Source: Leucothrix arctica (GTDB lineage: Bacteria; Pseudomonadota; Gammaproteobacteria; Thiotrichales; Thiotrichaceae). Taken from it: a stretch of DNA of 64,000 bases. The DNA lies in the NCBI RefSeq assembly GCF_003172895.1, contig NZ_QGKL01000035.1:124001-188000 (forward strand), read 5' to 3'. The notes under the pieces were generated by a model. That model saw only the letters and a list, made by a program, of their open reading frames with translations, did not search any database and had not been told where the DNA came from. Both the position numbers and the translations under genes were made by a program. Shown piece by piece: positions 15,892 through 25,994 of the stretch. Position 1 is the first letter of the stretch, and each line of letters starts with the position of its first letter.

Positions 15892-16614
15892 ATGTTTGAA
15901 TATATTACAGCGGGAGGATTCTTAGTAATCCCGATCTTACTTTGTTCTGTATTAGCAATGGCGATAGTTATCGCCTTGTTTATAAAGTTGAGCTCGAAGA
16001 AGGTTGTGCCTGAGGGCGTTGCTGAAATGGCAGGTAAGTTGGCGCTGTCAGGTAAAATGACGCCATCTCACATTGCACAAATTCGTGACGGTTCGCTTCT
16101 AGGTCGAGTGCTTGCAGCCGGTTTGGAAAGTGTTGACCAGCCACGTCATGTCATGAAAACGAATATTGAAGAAACTGGGCGTCACGTGATCCACGAGATG
16201 GATCGCTACATGACGACGCTTGGAACCATTGCTGCGATTGCACCATTACTTGGTCTGTTAGGAACAGTAGTGGGTATGATCAGTGTGTTTAGTGTTATCA
16301 CTAGTCAAGGTGTTGGTAACCCAACTGAGCTTGCGGGTGGTATCTCACAAGCACTGATTACAACGGCAGCTGGTATTTCAGTCGCTGTTCCTGCATTAAT
16401 ATTTCATCGCTATTTCCGCAGTAAGATTAATGGTCTTGCTATAGATATGGAAAAGTCTGCGATGAAGCTAGTTGATACAGTGAGTAGTGCCACAGCTAGC
16501 AAGCGTAGTGCGGCGGCAGTTGCATCAGCGGCGGCTCCTACTTCTGTAGGCTCACAAAAAGCAATGGCGGCGATCAGAGCAGCCAAGGCTAAAGCAGCAG
16601 GCGGTGTAGCATGA
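15892..16614 (+). CDS. exbB: MotA/TolQ/ExbB proton channel family protein
   Basis: This 240-residue inner membrane protein belongs to the ExbB/TolQ family, which with ExbD forms the proton-driven motor energising TonB or related systems. It has a first membrane helix at about 8-28 (GGFLVIPILLCSVLAMAIVIA) and two more in the C-terminal half, with the family signatures LGTIAAIAPLLGLLGTVVGMI and EISQALITTAAGISVAVPALIFH-like (GGISQALITTAAG). The C-terminal 35 residues are Ala/Lys-rich. It overlaps exbD by 4 bp and heads the exbB-exbD-msbA-lpxK-ycaR-kdsB operon, an arrangement known from Pseudomonas and relatives. No tonB is near, so its partner protein is unknown. A tataat at 15868-15873 may be the -10 of the operon promoter. 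Confidence 0.92.
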   Translation: MFEYITAGGFLVIPILLCSVLAMAIVIALFIKLSSKKVVPEGVAEMAGKLALSGKMTPSHIAQIRDGSLLGRVLAAGLESVDQPRHVMKTNIEETGRHVIHEMDRYMTTLGTIAAIAPLLGLLGTVVGMISVFSVITSQGVGNPTELAGGISQALITTAAGISVAVPALIFHRYFRSKINGLAIDMEKSAMKLVDTVSSATASKRSAAAVASAAAPTSVGSQKAMAAIRAAKAKAAGGVA

Positions 16615-17033
16615 ATTTTACACAACATGTACCAGACGAGGTGGAGGTTAACTTAACGCCCCTTATCGATGTGGTATTCTTGTTGTTGATATTTTTCATG
16701 CTGACAACAACGTTTGACCGCAACGCAAAAATTAAGATTGACCTACCAAAAACGCAAAGTGCGGTGGCGGTAGCTGAAAAGAACACGATGGAATTGATGA
16801 TTGATGGCGGCGGTAACTATTATATCGATGGCCGTGAAGTGCTTAATAAAAAGTCTGAAACACTATTCCAAGCAATGAGTCAGGCACTTGATGACCGTGG
16901 TAGTAACCCACCACTTGTTATTAGTGCAGATGCTAATGCTAATTATCAGTCAGTAATTACGGCGATGGATATTGCTGGTCGACTTGGACTGACTAACTTC
17001 TCAATGGCAACGGCTCAGTCTCAACGTAAATAA
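16611..17033 (+). CDS. exbD: ExbD/TolR biopolymer transport protein
   Basis: A 140-residue partner of ExbB. It has one N-terminal membrane helix (about 19-40) containing the key Asp of the family in VNLTPLIDVVFLLLIFFM, the residue that takes part in proton translocation, and a C-terminal periplasmic domain with LMIDGGGNYYIDG and PPLVISADANANYQSVI. Length matches ExbD (about 140). The start overlaps exbB by 4 bp and msbA starts 15 bp downstream. Confidence 0.94.
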   Translation: MNFTQHVPDEVEVNLTPLIDVVFLLLIFFMLTTTFDRNAKIKIDLPKTQSAVAVAEKNTMELMIDGGGNYYIDGREVLNKKSETLFQAMSQALDDRGSNPPLVISADANANYQSVITAMDIAGRLGLTNFSMATAQSQRK

Positions 17034-17048
17034 ACTTACAAAGACAGG

Positions 17049-18812
17049 ATGTCATCTTTGACAAATAGTACAACAACCCCGCCTCCGAGCGGGGTTGGCA
17101 TATATAAGCGTTTAGGAAGCTATTCACTCAAGCACTGGCGCTATCTTCTATTGGCCTTATCTGGCCTAATTATTAATGCTCTAACACAACCCATGTTTGC
17201 TGCTTATCTCCAACCCTTGTTGGATGGTACGTTCATGGATAAGGACCCTGATATTATTCGTTGGGCGCCTGTGGCATTACTCTTCATATTCTTACTGCGT
17301 GGTGTCTCTGGTTTTTTATCCGGCTACTTCATGGCGTGGGTTGGACGAAAAGTGGTGACAGAGCTTCGAAAGCAAGTGTTCTCTCGTTTGATACACCTTC
17401 CTGTTAGTTACTACGACCGCACGAACTCGGGTCAGCTAATTACTAAAGTGATTTACCATGTAGAGCAGGTTGCGAATGCAGCAACGAGCGGACTCACTGT
17501 GTTGGTACAAGACATTGCAACGATTGTTGGCTTGCTAGGTTTGATGATGTATTACAGCTGGGAGCTAACGCTGATTGTGTTGCTCACAGGACCCGTGATT
17601 GCCGTTATTATTAACTACGTATCTAAGCGCTTCAAACGTTTTAGTCGACAGATACAAGAGTCTACGGGTGAAGTTTCCCAGATCAGTAGCGAAGTGATTC
17701 AAGCGACACGTGAAGTACGAATCTTTGGTGCGACTGATTTTGAGAAAGATCGTTTTTCTGAAGTGAATGAGCGCAATCGTGTGTCATATATGAAGCGTAT
17801 TTTGACTGAGCGATTGAGTATGCCTCTCGTTCATTTCATTGTCGCCATCGCACTATCAGTGATCATTGTTGTAGCGACCCGTGGTGACTTACTGGAGCGT
17901 TTTTCTCCAGGTATGTTTATGTCGTTTATGGCGGCAATGATGTTGTTGTTTGATCCACTCAAGCGTCTAACGTCGGTAAGTTCGACTTTGCAAGCCGGTG
18001 TCGCAGCAGGAGAAAGCATCTTTGCAATCATTGATGCGCCGGTTGAGGTAAATCAAGGAACTCATAAGACTGAACGTGCGAAAGGTGACTTGGTGTTTAA
18101 CCAAGTGACATTCAAATATGACGATGCTGAGCCGGTACTAAAAGGCATTAGCTTCGAGGTTAAAGCAGGTGAGAAGATCGCGCTAGTCGGTAAGTCAGGT
18201 AGCGGTAAAACAACACTAGTGAACTTACTGCCACGTTTTTATGATTACCAAGGCGGTGATATTAAATTAGACGGCGTTGCTTTAAAAGATTATGAGTTAG
18301 CAAACTTACGTGAGCAGTTTGCATATGTTGGTCAAAACATTACGCTGTTTAACGACACAATACGTAACAATATTGCTTACGGTCAGTTGCGTGATGCTGA
18401 TGATACGAAAGTGATTGCAGCAGCGACAGCCGCCCATGCGATGGAGTTCATCGATCAGTTCCCGCTAGGTCTGGACACGATGATTGGTGAGAATGGTACG
18501 TTACTTTCTGGTGGCCAAAAACAGCGTCTAGCAATCGCACGAGCGATACTCTCAGATACGCCTATTCTGATTCTGGATGAAGCGACGTCAGCACTGGATA
18601 CTCAGTCTGAGCGTTATATTCAGGCCGCTTTAGACGAGCTTCTAAAAGACCGTACGACCTTCATGATAGCTCATCGTTTAACGACTATCGAGCAAGCTGA
18701 TAAGATCTTAGTGATGGACCAAGGGCAGATTGTTGAGTCTGGCACGCACCAAGAGTTAATCAAGGCTAATGGTGTTTATGCGGCGCTTCAGCATATGCAA
18801 ACTGATGGCTAA
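17049..18812 (+). CDS. msbA: Lipid A/LPS core flippase MsbA, ABC transporter
   Basis: A 587-residue half-transporter that flips lipid A-core across the inner membrane using ATP. The first 320 residues hold six membrane helices (with PVSYYDRTNSGQLITKV at the coupling region). The nucleotide-binding domain shows Walker A GKSGSGKTT, Q-loop AYVGQNITLFNDTIRNNIAYG, signature LLSGGQKQRLAIARA, Walker B PILILDEATSALD and the H-loop MIAHRLTT. Length equals E. coli MsbA (582). The gene lies between exbD and lpxK, the classical msbA-lpxK pairing, and its last 8 bp overlap lpxK. Confidence 0.96.
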   Translation: MSSLTNSTTTPPPSGVGIYKRLGSYSLKHWRYLLLALSGLIINALTQPMFAAYLQPLLDGTFMDKDPDIIRWAPVALLFIFLLRGVSGFLSGYFMAWVGRKVVTELRKQVFSRLIHLPVSYYDRTNSGQLITKVIYHVEQVANAATSGLTVLVQDIATIVGLLGLMMYYSWELTLIVLLTGPVIAVIINYVSKRFKRFSRQIQESTGEVSQISSEVIQATREVRIFGATDFEKDRFSEVNERNRVSYMKRILTERLSMPLVHFIVAIALSVIIVVATRGDLLERFSPGMFMSFMAAMMLLFDPLKRLTSVSSTLQAGVAAGESIFAIIDAPVEVNQGTHKTERAKGDLVFNQVTFKYDDAEPVLKGISFEVKAGEKIALVGKSGSGKTTLVNLLPRFYDYQGGDIKLDGVALKDYELANLREQFAYVGQNITLFNDTIRNNIAYGQLRDADDTKVIAAATAAHAMEFIDQFPLGLDTMIGENGTLLSGGQKQRLAIARAILSDTPILILDEATSALDTQSERYIQAALDELLKDRTTFMIAHRLTTIEQADKILVMDQGQIVESGTHQELIKANGVYAALQHMQTDG

Positions 18813-19836
18813 GTCAGACCCTAAATCTTCACAGAGTCAGATCAGTTGGGTGCAACGTCGCCTAGAAAAAATCTGGTACAAGGGTGGCTGGGGCGCAAGC
18901 GTCTTGCTACCTTTGGAAGGTCTATATCGCCTATTGGCAAAAGCTGATCAGTCTTCCAGTAAAAATAAGCAAATACCTCATCCATTGCCTATAATTGTTG
19001 TAGGGAATATTAGTGTTGGCGGTACAGGCAAAACTCCACTCGTTATCTATTTAGCAGAACAGCTTCAACAAGCGGGCTATCGCCCTGCGATTATCACGCG
19101 AGGTTATGCGGGTGACTTGCAAGAATGGCCTGTAATGGTGTCGCCAGAGAGTGATCCATCTGTCTGCGGTGATGAGCCGGTGTTAATGGCACAACGAAGT
19201 GGCGTACCCGTCATAGCCGGGCCAGATCGTAATGCTGATGTAACATTTCTGTTAGAAAATACCGACTGCAATATCGTGATCAGTGATGATGGTTTGCAAC
19301 ATTACAAACTCAAGCGTGATATTGAAATAGCGGTAATCGATGGTGCGAGAGGCTTAGGTAATGGACATTGCTTACCGGCAGGTCCCTTACGTGAGCCCGC
19401 AGCAAGGTTAGCGTCATGTGATTTTGTCATTGTGAACGAAGTGATGGCTAATGCCGACATAAGTATGCAACTACAAGTAAGCGAGCTATCTCACTTGAAT
19501 TCTGGTAATCAACAACCATTATCAGCGTGGAAAGGACAAACGGTACATGCGGTGACTGGGATAGGGAATCCATCTCGGTTCTTTGACACGTTACGCAGTG
19601 AAGGTTTGGATGTAATTGAACATTATTTCCCCGATCATCATCCGTTCAGCTTGAGTGATATAGAATTCGACGACCGATTTTTAGTGGTAATGACTGAAAA
19701 AGATGCAGTCAAATGTCATTCGTTTGCAACAGATAAACATTGGTGTGTACCCGTTACCGCTAAAGTCAGTAAAGCATTCATCAAGGATTTGTTGAAACGC
19801 TTAGGAGAAATGGAGTTTGAACACAATAAGCCATAA
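18805..19836 (+). CDS. lpxK: Tetraacyldisaccharide 4'-kinase
   Basis: LpxK phosphorylates the 4' position of lipid A disaccharide at the inner membrane. About 343 residues from the ATG at 18805, which I prefer over an in-frame GTG/ATG further upstream because it gives the usual length and an 8-bp overlap with msbA. It shows the P-loop [21 protein letters not shown] (here [10 protein letters not shown]), [44 protein letters not shown] and PAGPLREP, all LpxK signatures. The gene is followed by ycaR with a 20-bp overlap. Confidence 0.94.
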   Translation: MAKSDPKSSQSQISWVQRRLEKIWYKGGWGASVLLPLEGLYRLLAKADQSSSKNKQIPHPLPIIVVGNISVGGTGKTPLVIYLAEQLQQAGYRPAIITRGYAGDLQEWPVMVSPESDPSVCGDEPVLMAQRSGVPVIAGPDRNADVTFLLENTDCNIVISDDGLQHYKLKRDIEIAVIDGARGLGNGHCLPAGPLREPAARLASCDFVIVNEVMANADISMQLQVSELSHLNSGNQQPLSAWKGQTVHAVTGIGNPSRFFDTLRSEGLDVIEHYFPDHHPFSLSDIEFDDRFLVVMTEKDAVKCHSFATDKHWCVPVTAKVSKAFIKDLLKRLGEMEFEHNKP

Positions 19837-20011
19837 GTTGTTAGATATTTTAGTCTGTCCTGTTACTAAGGGACGCTTGATCTACGACCGTGATAAGCAA
19901 GAACTCATTTCCCGCTCAGCTCGCCTCGCATACCCAATCATTGACGGTAAGCCGATCATGCTTGAAAGCGAAGCCCGACCACTGACCCAACAGGAAGTAG
20001 AGCAACGATGA
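19817..20011 (+). CDS. ycaR: Trm112-family protein YcaR
   Basis: A 64-residue protein of the UPF0434/Trm112 family. It shows [34 protein letters not shown], with the single CP of the degenerate zinc-knuckle half. It begins at a TTG, with aggag nine bases upstream inside the end of lpxK, and overlaps kdsB by 4 bp. The lpxK-ycaR-kdsB order is conserved in Gammaproteobacteria. Function is not established. Confidence 0.9.
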   Translation: MNTISHKLLDILVCPVTKGRLIYDRDKQELISRSARLAYPIIDGKPIMLESEARPLTQQEVEQR

Positions 20012-20769
20012 AAACCATACTCGTTATTCCAGCTCGATATAATTCAACTCGTTTACCCGGTAAGCCGTTATTGCCTATTGCGGGTAAACCTATGATTCAA
20101 CGCGTTCATGAATGCGCACGCTTAGCAGGTTTCGATGACATCATCATTGCAACCGATGATGAGCGTATTCGTGAAGTCTGTAGTACCTTTTCAGCAGATG
20201 TTTGCATGACCAGTCCTCACCATGAAACGGGTAGTGATCGTCTGGCAGAAGTCGTATCAATGCGTGGGTTTGATGATGAAGACATCATCGTTAACCTGCA
20301 GGGTGATGAGCCGTTAACGCCCGCTGCGAACTTACACCAAGTTGCTGAGAACTTAATCGCTCATCCAGAAGCGATGATTGCGACCTTGTGTACGCCGATC
20401 ATGACTGATGAAGAATACACTGATCCAAATGTCGTAATGGTTGTAAAAGATCATGTAGGCATGGCGATGTATTTCTCTCGCGCACAGATTCCTTACCAGC
20501 GTGACCAAGACTTTGAAACGTCTGAATTTGCTAATCGTCATATTGGTATTTATGCTTATCGTGCGAAGTACCTGCGTGATTTTGTCAATATGGAAAGTTG
20601 CCAGCTGGAACAGTTGGAGAAATTAGAGCAGTTACGCGCTATGTGGTACGGCACACGTATACACGTTGCTGAGGCGCAAGAAGTGCCCGGTGGTGGTGTT
20701 GATACAGCTGAAGATCTAGCGGCTGTTGAGCGCGTGTTTTTAGCACGTCAAGCAGGTCTTCAAGAGTAG
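20008..20769 (+). CDS. kdsB: CMP-Kdo synthetase (3-deoxy-manno-octulosonate cytidylyltransferase)
   Basis: KdsB activates Kdo with CTP before its transfer to lipid A. This 253-residue protein has the nucleotidyltransferase signature [16 protein letters not shown] at the N-terminus, [25 protein letters not shown], the metal-binding [10 protein letters not shown] and [22 protein letters not shown] and [10 protein letters not shown] near the end. Length matches E. coli KdsB (248). It closes the operon with lpxK and ycaR. Confidence 0.96.
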   Translation: MKTILVIPARYNSTRLPGKPLLPIAGKPMIQRVHECARLAGFDDIIIATDDERIREVCSTFSADVCMTSPHHETGSDRLAEVVSMRGFDDEDIIVNLQGDEPLTPAANLHQVAENLIAHPEAMIATLCTPIMTDEEYTDPNVVMVVKDHVGMAMYFSRAQIPYQRDQDFETSEFANRHIGIYAYRAKYLRDFVNMESCQLEQLEKLEQLRAMWYGTRIHVAEAQEVPGGGVDTAEDLAAVERVFLARQAGLQE

Positions 20770-20943
20770 GCTGAGTATGTATTAGGTCAGCAACTGGTCT
20801 TTGCGAGTCTTTACTCTTCCACAAGTCGATTGGCTTGTGTCGTGTTTCAGTTCATAGTAATGGTATGGCAGTGTCGCTGGGTAATTGATACTCAGTGGCG
20901 CTGATAGCATTACTACTAACGTGTTTAGCTTAGGAGCTTACAA

Positions 20944-21405
20944 GTGAAAACATTTGAAACGATCAAAGACATCTTTGACAATACAGAAAAATTCCACAGC
21001 TATGCCGCTGACTTTTATGACAAGCTCGATGAAGAAAGCAGTAATCCACGTACAAAAATGTTGCTGAGTTATGTGAAAAAGCATCATAAAGCGGCGGTCA
21101 AAGAACTTAAAAAATTCACTGAGCATACCTCAGACGCTGTACTGAAAACGTGGGTGCAGGTTACCTTAGAAAAATCTCCGGAAGACTTCTTTAGTCACCT
21201 CTCATTTCATAAAGACATGAATCACGAGGAAGTGGGTGCGCTTGGACAACAAGTAGATGGTTATCTAGTCGATGTTTATGACGAGATGAAGGACGTCGCT
21301 TCAACGGACGAGTTGCGAGGCATATTTCAAAATTTGATGGAAATGGAAGTGACGAGAAAACGTCGTTTGTCTCAGGCGGTGAATAGCTTGTTACGAGAAA
21401 TGTAA
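20944..21405 (+). CDS. Conserved-looking helical protein, ferritin-like character
   Basis: A 153-residue, highly charged, almost entirely helical protein that I cannot name. It starts at a GTG preceded by taggagctta. The pattern of paired His and Glu residues (FHSYAADFYDKL, YVKKHHKAAVKELKKF, SHLSFHKDMNHEEV, NLMEMEVTRKRRL) resembles a four-helix bundle of the rubrerythrin/ferritin-like kind, but canonical ExxH motifs are not clear. There is no signal peptide. It stands alone between kdsB (174 bp upstream) and the convergent purN, sharing a bidirectional terminator with it. Confidence 0.6.
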   Translation: MKTFETIKDIFDNTEKFHSYAADFYDKLDEESSNPRTKMLLSYVKKHHKAAVKELKKFTEHTSDAVLKTWVQVTLEKSPEDFFSHLSFHKDMNHEEVGALGQQVDGYLVDVYDEMKDVASTDELRGIFQNLMEMEVTRKRRLSQAVNSLLREM

Positions 21406-21406
21406 G

Positions 21407-21440
21407 AAAGACAGTGCGCTTATGTGCGCACTGTTTCTTG
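21407..21440. terminator. Bidirectional terminator between the helical protein gene and purN
   Basis: acagtgcgc and gcgcactgt form a perfect nine-pair stem with a six-base loop. It has ttt-c-tt on the plus side and tctttctt on the minus side. The purN stop codon lies in the loop, so the stem includes the end of purN. Confidence 0.75.
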
Positions 21441-22073
21441 ATCGATAATGACGGGTTGAGTTAACGGCTTGCCGTCTAAGTAAGCGATATCACCTTGGTT
21501 ATTCAAACGTCCGTTTGCAAACCAAGTGACTACTTCTGGATATACGACATGTTCAATTTTATGAACACGTGCCTGAAGTGCTTCCTCATCATCGCCTGCT
21601 AAAACAGGGACGCGACCTTGAACAATGACCGCACCAGAATCAAGCTCAGGCGTCACATAGTGGACACTAGCACCGTGGTGACTAACACCATCAGCTAGTG
21701 CACGCTTATGAGTGTCTAAGCCTTTGTAAGCAGGGAGTAGCGCAGGGTGTATGTTGATCATACGACCGTTATAATGCTCAACAAAACCTTCGCTCAGTAT
21801 GCGCATGAAGCCAGCTAATACGATGAGCTCAGGATTGATTGGATCAATCACCTTAATCATCTCTTGATCAAACGCTTCACGAGAGTCAAATTGCTTATGG
21901 TCGATTACCGCGGTTGGGATACCTGCTTTTGCAGCACGCTCCAAACCAAATGCATCCGCACGATTACTCAGTACTAACTCAATTTTAGCATCTAGATTAT
22001 CGGCAGCCAGACGATCCATGATCGCCTGTAAGTTGCTGCCGCTACCAGAAATTAATACAACAATTGATCGCAT
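21420..22073 (-). CDS. purN: Phosphoribosylglycinamide formyltransferase
   Basis: PurN transfers a formyl group from 10-formyltetrahydrofolate to GAR in purine synthesis. The 217-residue protein begins RSIVVLISGSGSNLQAIMD (phosphate-binding loop) and shows ELIVLAGFMRILS, the catalytic Asn-His pair in GRMINIHPALLPAYKGLDTH, and HYVTPELDSGAVIVQ with the catalytic Asp. Length equals E. coli PurN (212). It follows purM by 3 bp, the standard purM-purN operon. Confidence 0.96.
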   Translation of the reverse strand: MRSIVVLISGSGSNLQAIMDRLAADNLDAKIELVLSNRADAFGLERAAKAGIPTAVIDHKQFDSREAFDQEMIKVIDPINPELIVLAGFMRILSEGFVEHYNGRMINIHPALLPAYKGLDTHKRALADGVSHHGASVHYVTPELDSGAVIVQGRVPVLAGDDEEALQARVHKIEHVVYPEVVTWFANGRLNNQGDIAYLDGKPLTQPVIIDQETVRT

Positions 22074-22076
22074 TGA

Positions 22077-23126
22077 TTAAACGTACTCAACATAGGCTTC
22101 TTCAGTCTCAGCAGCGCTGATCTGACCAAGCTTAAAGCTCTTAATGTCTTGTAGCTTAAAGCTGTTGATGACTTCATCAGCTTGATCTTCAGCGACAACC
22201 AATACCATACCAATACCGCAGTTAAAGGTTTTTAGCATTTCCATGTCTTCGATGTTGCCTTCTTTTTGAAGCCAATTGAAGATCTCAGGACGGTCCCAGC
22301 TCGTTAGATCAATTACTGCTTTGCAGTTACTTGGTAAAACACGAGGAAGGTTTTCAGTTAAACCGCCGCCTGTAATATGAGCAAGTGCTTTAATATCAAA
22401 CTGCTTAAGCGCTTTTAGCAAAGGCTTAACGTAGATAATTGTTGGTTCTAGAAGTGCATCACCTAGTAACGTTTCTTCTTTATCAGAGAACTTCTCATCT
22501 AGCTTAGCGCCAGATACTTCGATCACTTTACGTACTAAAGAATAGCCGTTTGAGTGAGGGCCGCTAGAAGCAAGACCGATCAACACGTTGCCGTTAGCAA
22601 CAGAGCTTTGATCAATGATTGCGTCACGCTCAACAACACCTACACTGAAGCCAGCAAGGTCAAAATCGCCTTCACGATAGATGCCCGGCATTTCAGCCGT
22701 TTCACCACCAATTAGCGCAGCGCCAGCTTGCTCACAACCGTCAGCAATACCTTTGATTACGTTTTCCGCGTCATCATTATTCAACTTACCCGTTGCATAA
22801 TAGTCGAGGAAAAATAATGGCTCAGCGCCCGTTACAATGATGTCATTGACACACATAGCAACCAAATCCACACCAATCGTGTCAAAACGGTTCATATCAA
22901 TAGCGAGTTTTAACTTGGTACCAACACCGTCAGTACCAGACACTAGTACAGGGTTTTCGTAGCGACTTGGGATAGACATAAGCGCACCAAAACCACCAAG
23001 ACCACCCAATACTTCCGGGCGTTTAGTACGTTTTGCGTGAGGTTTAATGCGGTCGATTAATGCGTTACCAGTTTCGATGCTAACACCAGCGTCCTGATAG
23101 GTCAGGGAGGTTTTATTCTCTTCCAT
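22077..23126 (-). CDS. purM: Phosphoribosylformylglycinamidine cyclo-ligase (AIR synthetase)
   Basis: PurM closes the imidazole ring to make AIR, using ATP. I place the start at 23126 ([20 protein letters not shown]), which gives 349 residues as in E. coli; the open frame continues upstream to 23270 but would overlap recQ's start region and lacks family similarity. Signatures include [49 protein letters not shown] and [17 protein letters not shown]. It forms an operon with purN and diverges from recQ across 115 bp. Confidence 0.95.
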   Translation of the reverse strand: MEENKTSLTYQDAGVSIETGNALIDRIKPHAKRTKRPEVLGGLGGFGALMSIPSRYENPVLVSGTDGVGTKLKLAIDMNRFDTIGVDLVAMCVNDIIVTGAEPLFFLDYYATGKLNNDDAENVIKGIADGCEQAGAALIGGETAEMPGIYREGDFDLAGFSVGVVERDAIIDQSSVANGNVLIGLASSGPHSNGYSLVRKVIEVSGAKLDEKFSDKEETLLGDALLEPTIIYVKPLLKALKQFDIKALAHITGGGLTENLPRVLPSNCKAVIDLTSWDRPEIFNWLQKEGNIEDMEMLKTFNCGIGMVLVVAEDQADEVINSFKLQDIKSFKLGQISAAETEEAYVEYV

Positions 23127-23241
23127 TGAAGCGTAGATCCTTACGAACCGTTTAAAAAAGAGAATTCTACCATGTTTTAATTCAATTACGACGTGTGATG
23201 TGTTTTTATTACGAGCCCTGATTGATGCTGTAGGTTGATGG

Positions 23242-25356
23242 ATGTCACGCGCACTAGAAATTCTTAACACGACCTTTGGTTATTCTGAGTTTAGACATAA
23301 CCAAGCGGACATTATTGATACCGTCATATCTGGGCAAGATGCCTTTGTATTGATGCCTACAGGTGGCGGAAAGTCACTTTGTTATCAAATACCTGCAATG
23401 GTTCGTGACGGTATCGGGATTGTTATATCGCCACTCATTGCTTTGATGCAAGACCAGGTGGATGCCTTAACCCAAGTAGGTGTTAGAGCGGCTTTCTTGA
23501 ACTCGACTTTAGATAATCAGCAGCGACAAGCGGTTGAATCAGCCTTACGAAACCAAGAGTTGGACTTTCTCTATATAGCGCCAGAGCGTCTGAGTAATGA
23601 GTACACATTAAGCCTATTGAGTCAGTGCAAAATCTCTTTGTTTGCAGTGGATGAAGCACATTGTGTATCGCAGTGGGGTCATGATTTTCGACCAGAGTAT
23701 CAGCAGCTAAAAATCCTTAATGAGCGCTTCCCAGACATTCCATGTATTGCGCTGACAGCAACGGCGGATAAGCGTACTCGCCAAGAAATTATTGATCAGC
23801 TTCACCTACAAGACGCCAAAGTATTTGTTAATAGCTTTGATCGACCTAATATCAAATACACATTGTCAGATGCGCCAAATTCACGTGATCGTTTATGGCG
23901 TTTCATACAAGAAAATCATCCTACGGATGCCGGTATTGTTTATTGCCTATCACGTAAGAAGGTAGAGGCAACCGCAGAGTGGTTAAGTAATAAAGGCCGA
24001 GTCGCCTTACCGTATCATGCAGGTTTACCGGCAGAGCTACGCCAACATACTCAAGCGCGTTTTCTGCGAGACGAAGGTGTGATTATCGTTGCGACAATTG
24101 CTTTCGGCATGGGTATTGATAAGCCTGATGTACGTTTTGTGGCTCATCTAAGCCTACCTAAAAATATAGAAGCTTATTACCAAGAAACAGGTCGAGCAGG
24201 GCGTGACGGTACACCCGCTAACGCGTGGATGAGTTATGGCCTTCAAGATGTTATTACGCTTCGGCAAATGATGCAGGATGGCACGGGTAGTGAAGACTAC
24301 AAGCGTGTCACGCAGCATAAGCTTGAGGCGATGTTGGCATTGTGCGAAACAGTCAGTTGTCGTCGTGCGGCTATTCTAAATTACTTTGGTGAGCCTAGAG
24401 ATAATGGCTGTGGTAATTGCGATAATTGCATCAACCCACCTGAAACCTGGGATGCGACTGAGGATGCGCAAAAAGCATTGTCAGCAGTGTACCGCTCAGG
24501 ACAAAGCTTCGGTGTTGCTTATGTGACCGACATATTGGTGGGTAAGGATGATGACCGAATCAAAAATAATGGTCATGACAAGCTGAAAGTATTTGGGTTA
24601 GGCAAACACCATACTCAAGTGGATTGGCGCAGCCTGTTTCGTCAGTTGATTGCGCAAGGTTACTTGTTGATTAATATGGAACGGTTTGGTGCTTTGCAAC
24701 TCACTGAAAAAGCACGTCCATTACTAAAAGGCGATGCGGGGCTTCAAGCGCGTAAATTAGCTATTCCAAAGCTTGCAGGGAAGTCTGGAAAAACACGAGA
24801 ACGTGCACAACTGAGCTCCGATGATGATGTACTGCTAACCGCGCTAAAGGCGCTTCGGTCTGAACTTGCGAAAGAGCAGGGTGTGCCGCCTTACGTTATT
24901 TTCCATGACAAAACCTTGGAAGAAATGGCGCAGCGTCAGCCGCAAAGTAATGAAGAGTTCCGTTATCTTGCAGGTGTGGGAGAGTCAAAGTTAGACCGTT
25001 ATGGTGATGACTTTATGGCGGCTATCTCTGAGCACCTTATTCATAATGAGCCTGTCAGTCCTGCGAGTTCTGCGACAACGACGTTGGCTATGTTTGAGCA
25101 GGGTATGACGATAGAGCAGATAGCTAAGCAACGGCAAGTTGTTGCGATGACGGTGTATAGTGAACTGGCTGATGCAGTGCGTGAAGGAAAGTTGTCGGTT
25201 GAAGATGCGACAGATTTAGGTGAGGAAGAAATTGCTGAAATTCGTCAGGCGGCGGCTAAGTTGTCAAACCAGTCTGAGGGAGCGTTGAAGCAACTCTATG
25301 CAGATTTGAATGGGGTTTGGAGTTATGGAGTGCTTAGGTGTGTTTTGGCTGGGTAA
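23242..25356 (+). CDS. recQ: ATP-dependent DNA helicase RecQ
   Basis: RecQ is a 3'-5' helicase of recombination and fork repair. The 704-residue protein shows the aromatic/Q-motif [14 protein letters not shown], Walker [13 protein letters not shown], the DEAH box with aromatic loop [23 protein letters not shown]-type LTATADKRT, and motif [14 protein letters not shown]. The zinc-binding RQC cysteines are in [12 protein letters not shown]...NGCGNCDNC, followed by a winged helix and an HRDC domain (about 525-600). An extra C-terminal segment of about 85 residues ([24 protein letters not shown]) looks like a helix-turn-helix domain, found in some RecQ proteins but not in E. coli RecQ (609 residues). 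Confidence 0.95.
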   Translation: MSRALEILNTTFGYSEFRHNQADIIDTVISGQDAFVLMPTGGGKSLCYQIPAMVRDGIGIVISPLIALMQDQVDALTQVGVRAAFLNSTLDNQQRQAVESALRNQELDFLYIAPERLSNEYTLSLLSQCKISLFAVDEAHCVSQWGHDFRPEYQQLKILNERFPDIPCIALTATADKRTRQEIIDQLHLQDAKVFVNSFDRPNIKYTLSDAPNSRDRLWRFIQENHPTDAGIVYCLSRKKVEATAEWLSNKGRVALPYHAGLPAELRQHTQARFLRDEGVIIVATIAFGMGIDKPDVRFVAHLSLPKNIEAYYQETGRAGRDGTPANAWMSYGLQDVITLRQMMQDGTGSEDYKRVTQHKLEAMLALCETVSCRRAAILNYFGEPRDNGCGNCDNCINPPETWDATEDAQKALSAVYRSGQSFGVAYVTDILVGKDDDRIKNNGHDKLKVFGLGKHHTQVDWRSLFRQLIAQGYLLINMERFGALQLTEKARPLLKGDAGLQARKLAIPKLAGKSGKTRERAQLSSDDDVLLTALKALRSELAKEQGVPPYVIFHDKTLEEMAQRQPQSNEEFRYLAGVGESKLDRYGDDFMAAISEHLIHNEPVSPASSATTTLAMFEQGMTIEQIAKQRQVVAMTVYSELADAVREGKLSVEDATDLGEEEIAEIRQAAAKLSNQSEGALKQLYADLNGVWSYGVLRCVLAG

Positions 25357-25394
25357 GAATATATTAATATTTTGACGCTCTTTCATTCTCATTT

Positions 25395-25431
25395 AAAAGC
25401 CACCTGTGAATACTTTCATCAGGTGACTTTT
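25395..25431. terminator. Convergent terminator after recQ
   Basis: aaaagccacctg and caggtgactttt form a 12-position stem with one mismatch (wobble in one orientation), with T-rich flanks on both sides. It lies between recQ and the convergent DUF1566 gene. Confidence 0.65.
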
Positions 25432-25461
25432 GTTTAACTAACAGTTAAATGCGTTAAGCGC

Positions 25462-25992
25462 TTAATTATTCGTGTCGTCTTTAACCAAACGAGTAAGTAG
25501 TGCCGAATTCGCTCTATTTGAACCCGTTGCACCATCTTGAAAGTAAACAGCCCAAGATAGCTGATCAGCAGGTCGAAAATTAGCATACATAGGAGCCTTG
25601 CTTAAACTAGAGCTCCAAACAGAGGCTACCGTTGTCGTCGGAAATATACTGAGATTAATAGCAGGGTTTCCACAGCCATATTCAACAATACTGATTAGCT
25701 CTTTAATGTTAGGAAGTCTCCAACCCTCGGGGACTTCTTGGTGAGCTTGAAGCCAGTTTCTTGCTATCGGGCTACCTTCACACGTGCTTGTTTCTTGGCT
25801 CCATGCTTGTCCTTCCATGCAACGCTTCCAGATTAAACCCGTTTGCTTATCCTTAGCTTCGCCATCAGACAGTTCATATCGTGAGTTCGGTGCTAACTGC
25901 TCAGTGTTCTCATTACAGACTTGAGCGGCGAATGCTGCACTAGATACGCTCAATAATAGTGTTACTAGAGTTGCGTGAGTAATTGATTTCAT
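25462..25992 (-). CDS. Secreted DUF1566 (Lcl C-terminal) domain protein
   Basis: A 176-residue exported protein with a signal peptide ending AFA-AQ (residue 22-23) and essentially one DUF1566/Lcl_C domain: RYELSDGEAKDKQTGLIWKRCMEGQAW, WLQAHQEVPEGWRLPNIKEL and a final SALLTRLVKD. These match the family hallmarks 'TGLxWxRC', 'GWRLPNxxEL' and 'xxRxVR'. Four Cys could form two disulfides. The domain is common in surface and secreted proteins of proteobacteria; its ligand is not known. It follows the larger Ig/DUF1566 gene by 2 bp and is surely co-transcribed. Confidence 0.8.
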   Translation of the reverse strand: MKSITHATLVTLLLSVSSAAFAAQVCNENTEQLAPNSRYELSDGEAKDKQTGLIWKRCMEGQAWSQETSTCEGSPIARNWLQAHQEVPEGWRLPNIKELISIVEYGCGNPAINLSIFPTTTVASVWSSSLSKAPMYANFRPADQLSWAVYFQDGATGSNRANSALLTRLVKDDTNN

Positions 25993-25994
25993 GA

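Noticed and set aside
23127-23270. N-terminal extension of purM to 23270
   Set aside because: It would overlap the recQ start, has no family similarity, and the ATG at 23126 gives the normal PurM length.
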